From Leptodactylus fallax (Eukaryota; Chordata; Amphibia; Anura; Leptodactylidae): a stretch of DNA of 64,000 nucleotides. The stretch spans positions 8,653,501-8,717,500 of the forward strand of contig CAMRHE010000035.1 of the NCBI GenBank assembly GCA_947044405.1, written 5' to 3'. The position numbers and the translations under genes are program-made. This document shows positions 1 through 43,174 of the stretch, one piece after another (the stretch's first letter is position 1; each line of letters begins with the position of its first letter). Below the pieces are notes generated by a model that did not search any database, was not told the origin of the DNA, and saw nothing but the letters and a program-made list of their open reading frames with translations.

Positions 1-456
1 CAAGGCGAGCCGAAGGAACGAATCCATGTGAATTTATGAAACAGTGGTTGAAAGACTTCTTGCCTGAAGCCAAGTTTTCTCCCATATTCGCTGTTAACAG
101 AGCCCATTGAGTTCTGGCCAGACTACCTCACCAGAGTGCTCCCCTGATAGCACTACTGGCTCGCCTTAGGAGCATCAAAGATCGGGATGCTGCCCTGAGA
201 GAGGCACGGCAACTTCGAGAAATCAAGTATTACAACGCTGCTCTTTCCATTTTTCCGGATTTTTCTGCTGCCTTGCAAAAGACTCGTGCCACCTTTTGTT
301 AATGTGAAACAACGACTAAGAGAGCTCTCCATCCGGTACTCCATGGCATATCCTGCACGTCTCCGTGTCATCCATGAAGATAAAACCATCTTTTTTACAT
401 CGCCACAGGAGGTGGAGGACTGGCTGAACTTGCTACCTCGATCTCCTCAACGGTAG
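1..456 (+). pseudogene. L1/Tx1-type LINE ORF1p, C-terminal part
   Basis: A broken reading frame runs from the window edge to a stop near 456. It carries the hallmark C-terminal half of L1 ORF1p, the nucleic-acid-binding chaperone of LINE-1 particles: an R-A-H then LARLPHQSAP-like block near 95-150, an RDAALREARQLREIKYYNAA helix, F-P-D-F-S, and YPARLRVIHEDKT followed by F-F-T-S-P-Q-E-V-E-D-W. The frame is disrupted by a stop in the R-A-H block (an apparent CGA to TGA change) and by a lesion near 300. The N-terminal coiled coil lies left of the window. Vertebrate L1 ORF1p has this block order, so I am confident of the family but not the subfamily. Confidence 0.8.
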
Positions 457-668
457 TCATAAGTATCCGGCTGGGTAAGGGGCCCTCCAGGCCCAGTTTT
501 CTGTTTCTTATGTTATACTCTCTATTATTGACTGTAGACTCTGCATTGGTCAGGTGTCCGGCCATCTTTTGGCCGCCGAGGTTATCTAAACTTGCCATGG
601 GTTCTTTGAATCTCACCTCACAGTAATTAATGTTTTAAAGTTAGTGCTTCAATTTTGTACCACCTAGG
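457..668 (+). other. L1 inter-ORF remnant
   Basis: This stretch lies between the ORF1 stop and the first recognisable reverse transcriptase codons. I see no endonuclease motif in it. About 1 kb of an intact L1 (the endonuclease and linker) is therefore missing, presumably by internal deletion. Confidence 0.4.
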
Positions 669-1254
669 GTGGATTCTCCCCTTAAACTAGAAGAGCTGTC
701 TAATGCCTTGGCTGATATGGCTGGGGGTAAATCGCCGGGCCCAGATGGCATACCAGTGGAAGCATATGTCAAGTACCAGGATTTGTTACTCCCTGTCCTG
801 TTGAAATTTTACAATTCTGCCTTTTTGGCCCACACTCTACCGGATTCTTTCTATGATGCTAACATTATCCTTCTTCTTAAACCAGATAAGGATCCACTGG
901 AATTTGGGTCTTATAAATTATAAACTACTAACCCAAATCCTAGCGAACAGATTAAATACAGTCATCTTAGACTTGATCCATCTGGATCAGACAGGCTTCA
1001 TGCCTGGTAAATCCTCTGATAATCTTAGACGAGTCCAGGTGGTGACTCAAATCGGGGCTGCTCGTAAACAGGACTGGGCAGTAGTTTCTCTAGACGGCAC
1101 TAAGGCATTCGATTCTGTGGAGTGGGCTTTCCTCCTTCAGGTTTTACAGTGTTTTGGATTTGAGGAATCATATACTAAATGGATTAGTCTTCTTAATCAA
1201 TCACCTGTAAATACCAAGCTATACCCATCTCTAATGACCATTGCAATTTTCTGA
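669..1254 (+). pseudogene. L1/Tx1-type LINE reverse transcriptase fragment
   Basis: Two overlapping frames give successive pieces of a non-LTR reverse transcriptase. The first (669-923) contains KSPGPDGIPVE, the fingers motif of L1 ORF2p, then ILLLKPDKDP. After a frameshift near 905-920 the second continues with LLTQILANRL, DQTGFMPGKSSDN and VSLDGTKAFDSVEW, where A-F-D is the first catalytic-aspartate motif. The F-A-D-D motif is absent because the sequence ends just before Tc1 copy A at 1268. It is clearly inactive. Same strand and family type as the ORF1 fragment upstream, so both are probably one old insertion. Confidence 0.85.
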
Positions 1255-1267
1255 ACTTAAATATATA

Positions 1268-2864
1268 CAGTGGGCAAAAAAAGTATTTAGTCAGCCACCA
1301 ATTGTGCAAGTTCTCCCACGTAAAAAGATGAGAGAAGCCTGTAATTGACATCATAGGTAGACCTCAACTATGAGAGGCAAAATGAGAAAACAAATCCAGA
1401 AAATCACATTGTCTGATTTTTAAAGAATTTATTTGCAAATTATGGTGGAAAATAAGTATTTGGTCACCTACAAACCAGCAAGATTTTTGGCTCTCACAGA
1501 CCTGTAACTTCTTCTTTAAGAGGCTCCTCTGTCCTCCACTCATTACCTGTAGTAATGGCACCTGTTTGAAATTGTTATCAGTATAAGAGACACCTGTCCA
1601 CAACCTCAAACAGTCACACTCCAAACTCCACTATGGTGAAGACCAAAGAGCTGTGGAAGGACAGCAGAAACAAAATTGTAGACCTGCACCAGGCTGGGAA
1701 GACTGAACCTGCAATAGGCAAGCAGTTTGGTGTGAAGAAATCAACTGTGGGAGCAATAATTAGAAAATGAAAGACATACAAGACCACTGATAATCTCCCT
1801 CGATCAGGGGCTCCACGCAAGATCTCACCCCGTGGGGTCAAAATGATCACAAGAACAGTGAGCAAAAATCCCAGAACCACACGGGGGGACCTAGTGAATG
1901 ACCTGCAGAAAGCTGGGACTAACGTAACAAAGGCTACCGTTAGTAACACACTACGCCGCCAGGGACTCAGATCCTGCAGTGCCAGATGTGTCCCCCCTGC
2001 TTAAGCTAGTACATATCCAGGCCCATCTGAAGTTTGCTAGAGAGCATTTGGATGTTCCAGAAGAGTATTAGGAGAATGTCATATGGTCAGATGAAACCAA
2101 AGTAGAACTGTGTGGCAGAAACACAACTCTTCGTGTTTGGAGGAGAGTGAATGCTGAGTTGCATCCAAAGAACACCATACCTACTGTGAAGTATTGGGGT
2201 GGCAACATCATGCTTTGGGGAAGTTTCTCTGCAAAGGGACCAGGACGACTGATCCGTGTACATGAAATAATGAATGGGGCCATGTATTGTGAGATTTTCA
2301 GTGCAAACCTCCTTCCATCAGCAAGGGAATTGAAGATGAAACGTGGCTGGGTCTTTCAGCATGACAATGATCCCAAGCACACCGCCAGGGCAACGAAGGA
2401 GTGGCTTCATAAGAAGCATTTCAAGGTCCTGGAGTGGCCTAGCCAGTCTCCAGATCTCAATCCCATAGAAAACCTTTGGAGGGAGTTGAAAGTCTGTGTT
2501 GCGCAGAGACAGTCCCAAAACATCACTGCTCTAGAGGAGATCTGCATGGAGGAATGGGCCAACATACCAGCAACAGTGTGTGCCAACCTTGTGAAGACTT
2601 ACAGAAAACCTTTGACCTCTGTCATTGCCAACAAAGGATATATAACAAAGTATTGAGATGAACTTTTGTTATTAACCAAATGCTTATTTTCCACCATAAT
2701 TTGCAAATTCTTTAAAAATCAGACAATGTGATTTTCTGGATTTGTTTTCTCATTTTGTCTCCCATAGTTGAGGTCTACCTATGATGACAATTACAGGCCT
2801 CTCATCTTTTTAAGTGGGAGAACTTGCACAATTAGTGGCTGACTAAATACTTTTTTCCCCACTG
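1268..2864 (+). mobile_element. Tc1-like transposon, family 1, copy A
   Basis: A 1597 bp element flanked by TA on both sides (1266-1267 and 2865-2866). It starts CAGTGGGCAAAAAAAGTATT and ends with the inverted form closing in CCCCACTG. The subterminal segments (1300-1480 and 2670-2830) are also inverted copies. The same family occurs at 27741-29345 and 44554-46099. It lies at the broken end of the L1 fragment. Confidence 0.95.
1633..2656 (+). pseudogene. Tc1 transposase (DD34E), inactivated, copy A
   Basis: The frame starts ATGGTGAAGACC at 1633 and ends TGA at 2654-2656, covering the usual ~340 residues of Tc1 transposase, the enzyme that cuts and reinserts the element at TA. Visible parts are the N-terminal paired-like helix-turn-helix, the W-S-D-E-T block with the first Asp, [11 protein letters not shown] with the second Asp, and [11 protein letters not shown] with the Glu. 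Lesions: a TGA replaces a Trp codon at about 1768-1770 (shared with copy B), a one-base insertion in the C-run near 1990, and a TAG in place of the Trp of the conserved E-Y-W-E-N block near 2069. A 169-codon C-terminal frame stays open (2147-2656). Confidence 0.93.
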
Positions 2865-2866
2865 TA

Positions 2867-5032
2867 ACAGAGTTCCACAGAGTCCTGTCTTCCAAGGCAG
2901 ACGCTATACCCAGATGGAGAATGAATGTAGTCAGAAAGAGCTGAGCGACGGTGGGGTCTAATAAGTTTCTGGTGTGTTTGACTGCAAGATTAAGGGTAAG
3001 TTCACACAGTGGAAAATGAAGAGAAATACATTAACACTACAAAATGAACTTTTTCTTGTTGTCAAGCGCACAAGAACCTTGACAGGAGCGAACATGGTGT
3101 GACTGTGAACAGAGCCTGACGTAAGGTAAAAGTTCCTGGTATATTAATCACCAAAGACGCTTACATATGTATATATGTTTCCATATACCATCCAATTTCT
3201 GGAGGAAAGTGGGCAAAGGCAATACTTGGAGGCTATATGGCTTTTTGCATCCCAACAACATTAAAATTATGCTAAAAGCTGTCGTACATTATAGTTCAAA
3301 TCTACACCAACTCCTAGCTTAAGTAGATTTGACTTTCTGGGTAACAGAGTGCCAGAGATGCGTCTTATTCGTTATGAGGTGTATGCCTCTTAATAAATTA
3401 GGAGCAGATTACTCAAGCCACAGGAGATCCTCACTAAACATCACTAAAGACAATTATGGTTCCAGTCCATAGTAGTCCAGGTTTCTCGTTCACAATACCA
3501 CTACAAACAAAGGCAATGGTGGCAGGACATGTAATGGGCACAGTTTCCTGCTGAGCACCTGGAAATGGTCAGGGCAGAGATGGTGATGTGTAATGGAGGT
3601 ACCACCGGGGTTTGAATGGCGGACTAAGAAAATATGGGAATGGCTAGTGCTTGTTGGCAGATTAAATTATTCTCTCTACTGGTGGTCTACCTGTGTGCTG
3701 TCCGGAGTCTGTTTAGCTCTCACGTAACCAATGCTCACAACACCTCCTCACAACTGGGTCAGAACAGCTTAGATCGTGGGCAGTTCATTGAAACGACCAT
3801 CCTGCTGCTTTGAGTCAAATGATTCGCCCCTTTTAGTCTGTCAGCTAAGCTAAATGTCTGTATGAGTCTTATAGGCATGTCTAGCAGTCTCTCACCAAAA
3901 GGTACACTACCCAAAAGTAGCCTTTGATAGGCTTTTTATAGGGTATTGGAGGAAGCACTTTTGTGACAAGGCCCAGTGTCTAATTAGACCACACCTGTAA
4001 TCATTTACATATCTGACTGAGATATATTTTCATGCTCGGTTTTGCACCAATCCCATATTTGTATTAAATGAGTCTACCACCTCCCCAAGCATTTTCAACT
4101 GTCACTAACGTGTTGCAGAGCACACTACAGCGATAAACTGCATACCTTTCTCTCCAGGGGACTGAAGGCCTTTCCCCTCCCCCATTGCACCAAGTGCCTC
4201 ATTTGCTGAGGTGAGCAATGAGGTGGTAGCAGTTGAATATGCTTGGGGAGATGTAGACTCCCTTTAAAACCAGACAGTCAAATATTTTTCCCCCTCCTTT
4301 TTAATGTTTCATTTTCTGATTATAGAAGGTTGTGTTTTAAATCCTGTTTTTCTGTACATGATTGCGGGGCTGACCTTCACTGCTCTGTTACCAGCAATTT
4401 AGTGTATTTGCAGCAGTCTCATTACCATAGGCAGTAGACTGGAGCAGACTCATTGAGCTCTGTGGGAGTGTTTTTCTAGGCTCTGCAGTCTGTACAGGGA
4501 GTGAGAGTAGATAAGCTGTGACATCTTTTGCCAGTAGTGGATGCAATGATGGGTCAAGTGGTGTTATCTGTAAAGGTGTTATCTTCTATTATAATCCCTG
4601 CCTGCCATGTCTGTAATGTGGATGAGGTTGATTGCTGTAAAGAAAGCCAATTCAGAGTTGGCAAGTGTCAGTCTCTTATAAGGCTTAGCGGCTAGAGAGA
4701 AAATTGCAAGATTTAATCCTTTTTTTTTTTTTTTTTTCTTTCTTTTCTGTTTTTTTTAACAAAGGAAATTAAACATGGGAGATAAAAAAAAAAAAAAAAA
4801 AAAAACCTAAAAATAAAATATTCTTTTAAAATAAAAACTTGATTTAAAAATAGTCCATTTTCTAGTGATACATTTCTTTTTAAGCATAAGATCTGCTTTT
4901 GCTCAGCTATTTACTAAACCTACTTCTCCAATACCATTTACATTTGTATGCAATGTGTTCCAGACTGCTGTGACAATTAAGAAGTTCCATTTAGACATTC
5001 TTCATGAAATGTTTGCTTTCATCCTTTTGCAG
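2867..5032. other. ufl1 intron segment with no gene
   Basis: Intronic DNA upstream of the first exon in the window. It holds a small MITE fragment near 3 kb, a T-rich run near 4722-4750 and an A-run near 4787-4805. I recognise no exon, RNA gene or larger element in it. Confidence 0.6.
2995..3118. repeat. Small fold-back MITE related to the element at 36661
   Basis: The ends read GGTAAGTTCACACAGTGG and GTGTGACTGTGAACAGAGCC, which are imperfect inverted copies. They resemble the termini of the 36661-37227 MITE, including the adjacent GGAAAATGAAGAG segment. Only about 120 bp remains, so it is a deleted copy. Confidence 0.5.
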
Positions 5033-36321
<31,289 letters not shown>

Positions 36322-36660
36322 CCAGTCATTGATTCATTTTATATCCCAAAGCTTTATTTCTGCTGAGCTCCAATGAACGCTTGACAGACGGTTTTAATTA
36401 TAGCAAGTAAAAGAATATAAAGAAATAAAGAATGTAATGGGGAAAATCTAAGTGTAATTGAGTACAACATTATTAAGAATATGCACCCGCTTTATGTTCA
36501 AGAAAACATTCAAGTCTACTAAACACATTACAAAAATTTTCTTAACAAATGTGCCTCCAAAAAATAAGAATTTTGCACTTTCACCAAAACTTGGACAGAA
36601 GTCTCTCTCCTGACAACTGTCCTTGTCACATTTTGACATTGCTGTAAATAACAACACTGT
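36322..36660 (+). other. ufl1: ufl1 3' untranslated region with poly(A) signal
   Basis: A/T-rich sequence after TAA. AATAAA at 36424-36429 is the nearest poly(A) signal and would give a ~120 base 3' UTR. Further AATAAA copies at 38259-38264 and 38515-38520 would allow a longer UTR of about 2.2 kb that includes a MITE. The sequence alone cannot decide which is used. Confidence 0.6.
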
Positions 36661-37227
36661 AAGGCTGTGTTCACACGGAGGAATTTGCTGCGGATTTCGC
36701 CCCCGAATCTGAGGCAGATTCCTCCTGAAATCCGCCTCCCATTGTTTTCAATGGGAGGCAGATATCGCAGCAGGACGCGGAAAAAAGAAGAGTCCCACTC
36801 TATCTTGCTGCGGAGTCAGCGGCTCAAGACTCCCTGCTGATTAGGCCCATTCATCCGGACCTAATCAGCAGCGGGATGCCGTGACGGAATGCCGATGCAC
36901 TGCATCAGCATCCTGTCGCCACTAGACCACGGTGAAAATACCGTCGGTGGAAAATGAAGAGGAATTCCTCTTCATTTTCCGCCATGTGAACATACCCATA
37001 GGTATGAAAAACCCATTGAAATCAATGGGAGGCGGAAAAAACACAACACAGTTTTTGATGCGTTTTTTTTTATGCATTTTTTAAAGGGACGTTTCCAGGT
37101 CCATACAGTGTGCTAGATTAAAAAAAAACCTATAAAAAAAAAAAAAAAAAGTAAGAAAATGCGTCAAAAAAAGTTACCTAATTTCTGAAGCAGATTTTTT
37201 TTCAGCCTGCAAAAAACTCCGTGTGAA
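36661..37227. repeat. MITE with GTGTTCACACGGAG ends
   Basis: The ends are AAGGCTGTGTTCACACGGAG and the inverted CTCCGTGTGAACATACCTTT. Internal palindromes include TCCGCCTCCCATTG against CAATGGGAGGC and AGAGGAATTCCTCTTCATTTTCC-like segments. Partial copies lie at 2995-3118 and 5598-5706. Confidence 0.85.
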
Positions 37228-39215
37228 CATACCTTTAGAATCCCACTTTCTATTATAGCTTTGGGAGGATATTGTAACTTACCCAACTAAAAGATTTTTG
37301 TGAAAGCTAAACAGGGCCCAATACTTTACAGTAATTTTCACTGATTTATGGCTCTCCAGCTTTAGCTAAACTACAGCATGTAGCCATAGGTTGGTTAAAG
37401 GGGTTTACAAAATCATTAAAAAAATTGCCAAAGGGTGGGAACTACATAAAATGACAAAAATATTGATACTTGTTAAATCCTCTGCCCATTACACTCCTGG
37501 TTTCCCTAGTAAATCTTTGACCTCCGTGCTGTGATTGCAGTTGCGTCGGGTGGCATGGACTCCATTGTTGCAGCCAAGTAAACATGCTGGCTTGGGCAGG
37601 TTTAGAAGCAACTACCTGATATTAGTTTTTAGTAGTAATTAGCACCTTAATATACTTTTTGACTTAAAGGCTAATGCGAACTAAAGTTGAGTCTTTAGAA
37701 TTTGTATTATTCTGTCTAATCCATATTCCTTTATAAACCAGGTATTATTACAGATGCTGACTTTTGCAAAGCATCATATTTCATTTAAATATCTCTGAGA
37801 GATGGGTAACTCTTGCTTTAATTTACAAAAGATCTGTAAAAAATTATTTCCAAATTAAAGAAAGCATACAACATGATAGAAAAATGAATACTATATATGT
37901 TCTGTATTTATTTTTATGTTTCTTAGCCATGGTCTCCATTTAATAAATCAAGCTTGCGATACTTTTTTGACCGGTGGAAATACTTTGTTACTTGGATTTG
38001 GGGCTTGAAATCCTAAAATAGTGTTAGGGTTTTTGTGTAAGGAGTCATTAGCCACTGTATCCTGTAAAGTAAAAGTTGTATAACTTCAAAATGTAATGTG
38101 TTTCAATTCCTCACGATTTTCAAAATGATACTTTGCTGTGAGCGATTAAGAACATTCATACGTTCAGACTACTAATTTATATATTACTAATCCTGCTGCT
38201 TCAGAAATGAATACAAATGTAACCAGTCTTAGGCAATGCTGTCAAAGCTTAAAGTGTAAATAAACTATCAGACAACTTTTGATTTTCTGGCAGTGTTTGT
38301 GCCATTAATACATTTTGTATTATACTTTTATTAACACATTTTTGGATCCTTTCTGGAAGGGTCAAACAGTTAAATCTCTGACATTATAAAATGTACAAAC
38401 TTGCTTTTGATGTCGTATGAAAGAGGAGATTCTGTTCTTTAATATGACACTAAGGTTGAAAACACAGTCAGGATTGGGATATTTCTATCCTATGTATTAT
38501 ACAATTTACATATAAATAAAGCAGATTTATATGTTTTATAATGTCTGAGATATAATTGTTTGAAGTGAACCTCCCCACCCTCATTTTCTCTATATCTTAC
38601 ACAGCCCCGTACACCATACACAGTAACATTCAGTGAGAGGCAGAAACAGTTCTCAATACAGAAACAAGGGAAAGAGTGAAAAAATGCAGGATTTCACAGA
38701 AATGACCCAAATTTTTTTAATAAAGTATATTACAAAATTTATTCACTGAATCACAACAGGTATTCTGTTAGAACATGTCTCTAGCAGGTCCTAATAGAAA
38801 GTCTATGATGGTAGCTACAGCGGCCATTATTGGGCTCCTGGTTGCCATAGCAACCCTAAGGCACCCAGCAATTGTACTGTTACACTTACAAACAACTAAG
38901 ACGCCTTGGTTGCGATTGACTGTGGCATCTTAACGTTTAAACAGCCAGGATCTCTGCACCATAGCCGTGTGATCACCATTATGTACATGTACAAAGGGAT
39001 GCACTAGTTTACCTGGGCATCCCCCCGAAGGGGTTAAACAGAGGCCTTCAGCATTTGCTGTGCATCTAATCTATAGGCTCCCATGTGAAATATGACTCTA
39101 CAGTATTTTTTTTTGCACTGGATATTGTTGTATTGTTATATCTTAACTCTTTGGGTTTAGACCTTAATGACCAAGCCATTTTTTTGCATATTTCCGTCAG
39201 AACCTATAACTTTTT

Positions 39216-39221
<6 letters not shown>
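37228..39221. other. Intergenic sequence downstream of ufl1
   Basis: A/T-rich, with few repeats between 37.7 and 38.6 kb. That part could be an extended ufl1 3' UTR ending at the AATAAA of 38515. From 38.9 kb it becomes frog repeat. No coding exon is recognised. Confidence 0.45.

Positions 39222-39264
<43 letters not shown>
39222..39264. repeat. (TA)n microsatellite preceded by a T-run
   Basis: About 22 TA units directly before the LTR-like sequence. It could be the target site of that insertion or have expanded next to it. Confidence 0.95.
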
Positions 39265-39268
<4 letters not shown>

Positions 39269-39700
39269 GAGTATGTGAACCCAGAGGGCGCTGTTGAGCG
39301 ACCCAAGGCCAGCCCTGAAAAGGCCCTCAGCCACACCTTTGGGTGGGGGCATATCTCCAGAAGGCTGGAGAAACCTGCATGGAGCAGGAACTGTGGGTCC
39401 AGCCAAGGACAGAGAGAGGCGGTCTGTCCCAGAAGGGCTGGGGTCCACAGGGTACGTTTGCTTGAGCTGAGCCCTAGTCAGGCTGCTCGGTGCCCCAGAG
39501 GCCAGATAGGGCTCAAGAAGTCAGTTAGGGCCTATGCGTGGCCTAGGTTTTTTTTGTTTTGTTATGTTGCACTCAAGCTGAAATAAAGCCATTTTGTTTT
39601 AAACTGGCACCGTCTGAACGCGATCTCTCTGGCGCCCAGTACCACGAACCACTGCTGTACGGACCAGGAGTCTGCTGCCATTTGAGACTAGTCCCCCCCC
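39265..39700 (+). repeat. LTR-like sequence, possible solo LTR
   Basis: It starts TGTGAGTATGTGAACCCAGA after the microsatellite and is GC-rich. It has an AATAAA signal near 39581 followed within ~50 bases by CTGGCGCCCAGTACC. Signal position and base composition fit an LTR of a retrotransposon. The right border and a target duplication cannot be fixed, so a SINE or other repeat is possible. Confidence 0.4.
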
Positions 39701-39962
39701 AAATTGTCACTATATATATTTCCCCAGCAATATCAAACTTGTCCTTCAAGAAAGCAAGCCTTCATACAATGTGTTTAATTTGGGGGTACATTCACCCAAT
39801 TCCAAATTATTATGCATATTAGATTTAAGTGTCACAAAGATTTATTTTTTTTGTTTTTTAATAAAACTCATGTCTCAGGGCGCTTTGGTTCACTGAAATC
39901 AACCTTAAACACCTGTGATAATTAGTTTTCCAGATGAGCCCAATTAAAGGAAACTTACTGAA

Positions 39963-40370
39963 GGCTAAGTACCCATGTAGCATGCCACAGCAAAAAAGCG
40001 CTGCAAGAAAAACCGCAGCGGCAATGCATAGCGATTTTTCCCACAGTGCTTTTCGCAGCGGTTTACCTATAGAGAAAACGCCTTTTCCGCTGTGCATATT
40101 TTTCTGCAATGTGTGAATGGGATTCGCTAGTACAGTGACTGTAAAATGCCACTGTTTTTAACCGTGGCCAAACCGTGGTGTTTATGCCATGTGGGGCCTC
40201 AGGCTAAGGCCAATGGTGTGCAATGCAACTAAAAAAAATGCAGCGGAACTGCATTGCAATTTTTCCACAGCGTTTTTAATTTTGTTTTTACTGCATTCTT
40301 CTCTGCGGTTTTTCTTCCCTTATTAAATCTATAGGAAAATGTGAGCGTTTCCACAGATTACATGGTCAGG
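39963..40370. repeat. Two adjacent MITE copies (GGCTAAGGCCCCAC type)
   Basis: One copy spans about 39963-40202, with GGCTAAGTACCCATGTAGCA at the left and CCATGTGGGGCCTCAGG at the right as inverted ends. A second spans about 40203-40370 with a CTAAGGCCAATGG start. Both share AAACCGCAGCGGCAATGC-like inner words and GCGTTTTT motifs. They are followed directly by a third copy that is split by Tc1-D. Confidence 0.65.
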
Positions 40371-40719
40371 CTAAGGCCCCACTTTGAGGAAAAGCAGTAT
40401 ATTTTGCTGCGGTTTTTTGAGTCAGAACTAGATTGAGCAGAATGGAGAAGTATACAGTTGTGCTAAAAAGTTTACATACCCCGGCAGATTTTTTGCTTTT
40501 TTGGCCTTTTTTTTTTAGAGAATATGAATAACACAAAAACTTTTTTCTTCACTCATGGTTAGTGGTTGGCTGAAGCCATTTATTGTCAAACTTCTGTGTT
40601 TTCTTTTTTTAAATCATAATGACAACTAAAATCATCAAAATGACCCTGTTCAAAAGTTCACATACCCCAGTTCTTAATACCATGTATTGACCCCTCTATC
40701 ATCAATGACAGCTTGAAGT

Positions 40720-41385
40720 CTTTTGTGATAGTTGTGGATGAGGCTCTTTATTTTCTCAGATGGTAAAACTGCCCATTCTTCTTGGTAAAAAGTCTCCAGT
40801 TCCTGTAAATTCCTGGGCTGTCTTGTATGTACTGCGCACGTGAGATCTCCCAAGAGTGGCTCAATGATCTTGAGGTGAAGAGACTGAGATGGTCACTCCA
40901 GAACCTTCACTTTCTTCTGCTGTAGCCAATGACAGGTCGACTTGGCCTTGTGTTTTGTCATGTTGGAATGTCCAAGTTCATCCCACGTGCAGCTTCCTGG
41001 CTGATGAGTGCAAATTTGCCTCCAGTATTTGCTGATAACGTGCTGCATTCATCTTTCCTTCAACTTGCACCAAGTTTCCTGTGCCTTTGAAGCTCACACA
41101 TCCCCACATCATCAGTGATCCACCTCCGTGCTTTACAGTAGGAATGGTGTTCCTTTCATCATAGGCCTTGTTGACATCTCTCCAAATGTAACGTTTATGG
41201 TTGAGGCCAAAAAGTTCGATTTTTGTCTCATCGCTCCAAATTACCTTGTTCAGAAGTTTTGAGGCTTGTCTCTGCTGTTTGGCGTATTGAAGGTGAGATT
41301 CTTTGTGGCATTTGCACAGTAATGGCTTTCTTCTGGCAACTCGACCATGCAGCCCATTTTTCTTCAAGTGCCTCCTTATTGTGCA
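40720..41385 (-). pseudogene. Tc1-D transposase, C-terminal two thirds
   Basis: On the minus strand: HLKKNGLHGRVARRKPLL, then [20 protein letters not shown] with the first catalytic Asp, VKHGGGSLMMWGCVSFKGTG, and after a stop near 40978 the second-Asp region in a broken frame. The piece just upstream in the protein, TSAEIQDSLKTIGVAVSKCT then IR, lies on the far side of the L1 at about 48100-48160, proving that one gene was split by the insertion. Confidence 0.88.
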
Positions 41386-42069
41386 TCTTTTTTATATCAA
41401 TAGTTTTTATTGAAAGAATACATGAATACAATACAAATGTCAAACATAGCATGAACATAGAAGACAATCATGGCTTTACAAACTACATGTAAAAAGATTT
41501 GCGTGAAGTACAGTCATGGCAGAAATACATTTCGCAATGTAAGTTAAGAACATATAAATCTGTGTTCTACATATGAGTAGCAGAACATAGTAAAAAGTAG
41601 AATAAAACATTAATCAAGTCTTGCCATGGGAAGGGGAAGGGGGAGATCGAGATAGGCGGGAAAAGTAACAAACCAAAACAGATAACCAAATCAACGTGGG
41701 GATAGGCCTGGGGAATAAAATAAGATCGGATCGGATCGCTCTCAACATCCCACAAAGCGGATGACCTGCCCCGTGGGTCTATGTGCAGACCTATCTGCTA
41801 CCAGTTATCAACACTAAGAGTAATGAATTAATTAGGAGGATAGGGTATAGGCATTCCAAGAACACTCAAGCAGGCTACCCCCCTAGGAAATTAAGAGAAT
41901 ATATAATGAGATACTTAGGGTAACAGTAATGTGTAGGGTGTGTAGACCATAAATTGGCGTGCGGTGGGGGGAATGCGGTCGCCCATAGCTCCCAATGCTT
42001 CCTGTATCTGTCCAGACTTCCACCATTACATGCATAAATACGCTCATATTGACAATGATACCACCAAAA

Positions 42070-43174
42070 TCAACTCCATCAATGTCGGACAGGAGGCAGA
42101 TTTCCATGTGCAATAAGCAGACGAGCAGCCCCAAGTACCTGGCATATGACGGTTCTATATCTGCTCGGTGTCATATGAATGCCCAACAAGAGGAGTGCCA
42201 GTTCAGGTGTGGATCCTACCGCTCCACTACAAAGTTTGAGTAGCGAAAATACAGAGATCCAAAAGGGCTGAATGAGCGGGCAGTGCCAAAGCACATGGAA
42301 CAAAGAGCCAATCCCTTCACAACCTCTCCATCAGCCCGGTGAACACAATGGATAGAACTTAGCTAGGCATAGGGGAGGGTAATACCAGCATAGGAGTAAT
42401 TTGCTATATTGCTCCCAGTGAGAGGCACACACCGTAGATTGCTTAGCACATCTAATCGCCTCCTGGCAATGACTACCCTCAAATCTGCGGCCTAGATCGT
42501 CTTCCCAAAGGCACATATGTTTAGTCTTTCGAAAGTTACAATCCATGTTCAAAGTACGATACAAAATCTTAGTCGTGTATGCAGCTGGGGAAGTCTGTGG
42601 GTGTAAGAGGTCGGCGGCTGGCTGTGGCAAGCGTAGTTGAGCTGAGGTGGCGTCAGACAGATATGATGCCAGTCTATGCTTCCTTTGCAGGTAGATTATG
42701 TGTTTCCTGCAACACGGAGAAGGGCGCAATGGTGTCGCCTCTATAGAGATCAGAAATATGTTTTATCCCACATCTGCGCCATGCGTCCAAGGATAAATGT
42801 GGTATCACGTGAGGGAGCATCGTGAGAGGTAAATTCAATGTGACCCCAGGGATATCACTATCTGAAATAGCACATAAAACGTGCCACTCCCCAACCGTGG
42901 CCTGTACAGCCGGTGGTGCAGAGAGGGGAAGACGGTGACCAGGCCCTGATGCTACCACGAATCCCTCCCAATCGGAAATCTGGGTTATGTGAGCCTCCAT
43001 ATCAGGCCATAATTTATCATGGTTCGATGAAAACCAAAATTGAAGTTGACCCAAAGTCGTGGCTAAATAGTAATGGTATAGATTTGGTACACCCATATCT
43101 CCGTTGTCTCTTGCCTTAAAGAGCATCTGTAAAGCTACTCTGGGCTTACAACTATTCCATATAAAGGCCATCAT
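42070..43174 (-). pseudogene. L1 ORF2p C-terminal region
   Basis: MAFIWNSCKPRVALQMLFKA then GVPNLYHYYLATTLGQLQFW is the thumb/C-terminal block of L1 ORF2p. Further on FHVLWHCPLIQPFW is the Cys/His-rich C-terminal motif. About 35-40 codons between this block and the end of the reverse transcriptase frame (43152) are missing, and a frameshift near 42700 separates the two halves. Confidence 0.85.

Noticed and set aside
39167..39586. 139-codon open frame at the TA microsatellite
   Set aside because: Its first third is an Ile-Tyr run translated from the (TA)n repeat and the rest is LTR-like repeat.
39600..39660. TGGCGCC word as a retroviral primer-binding site
   Set aside because: It follows an LTR-like segment, but the next bases do not continue a tRNA 3' end and no coding region follows, so I keep only a weak solo-LTR call.
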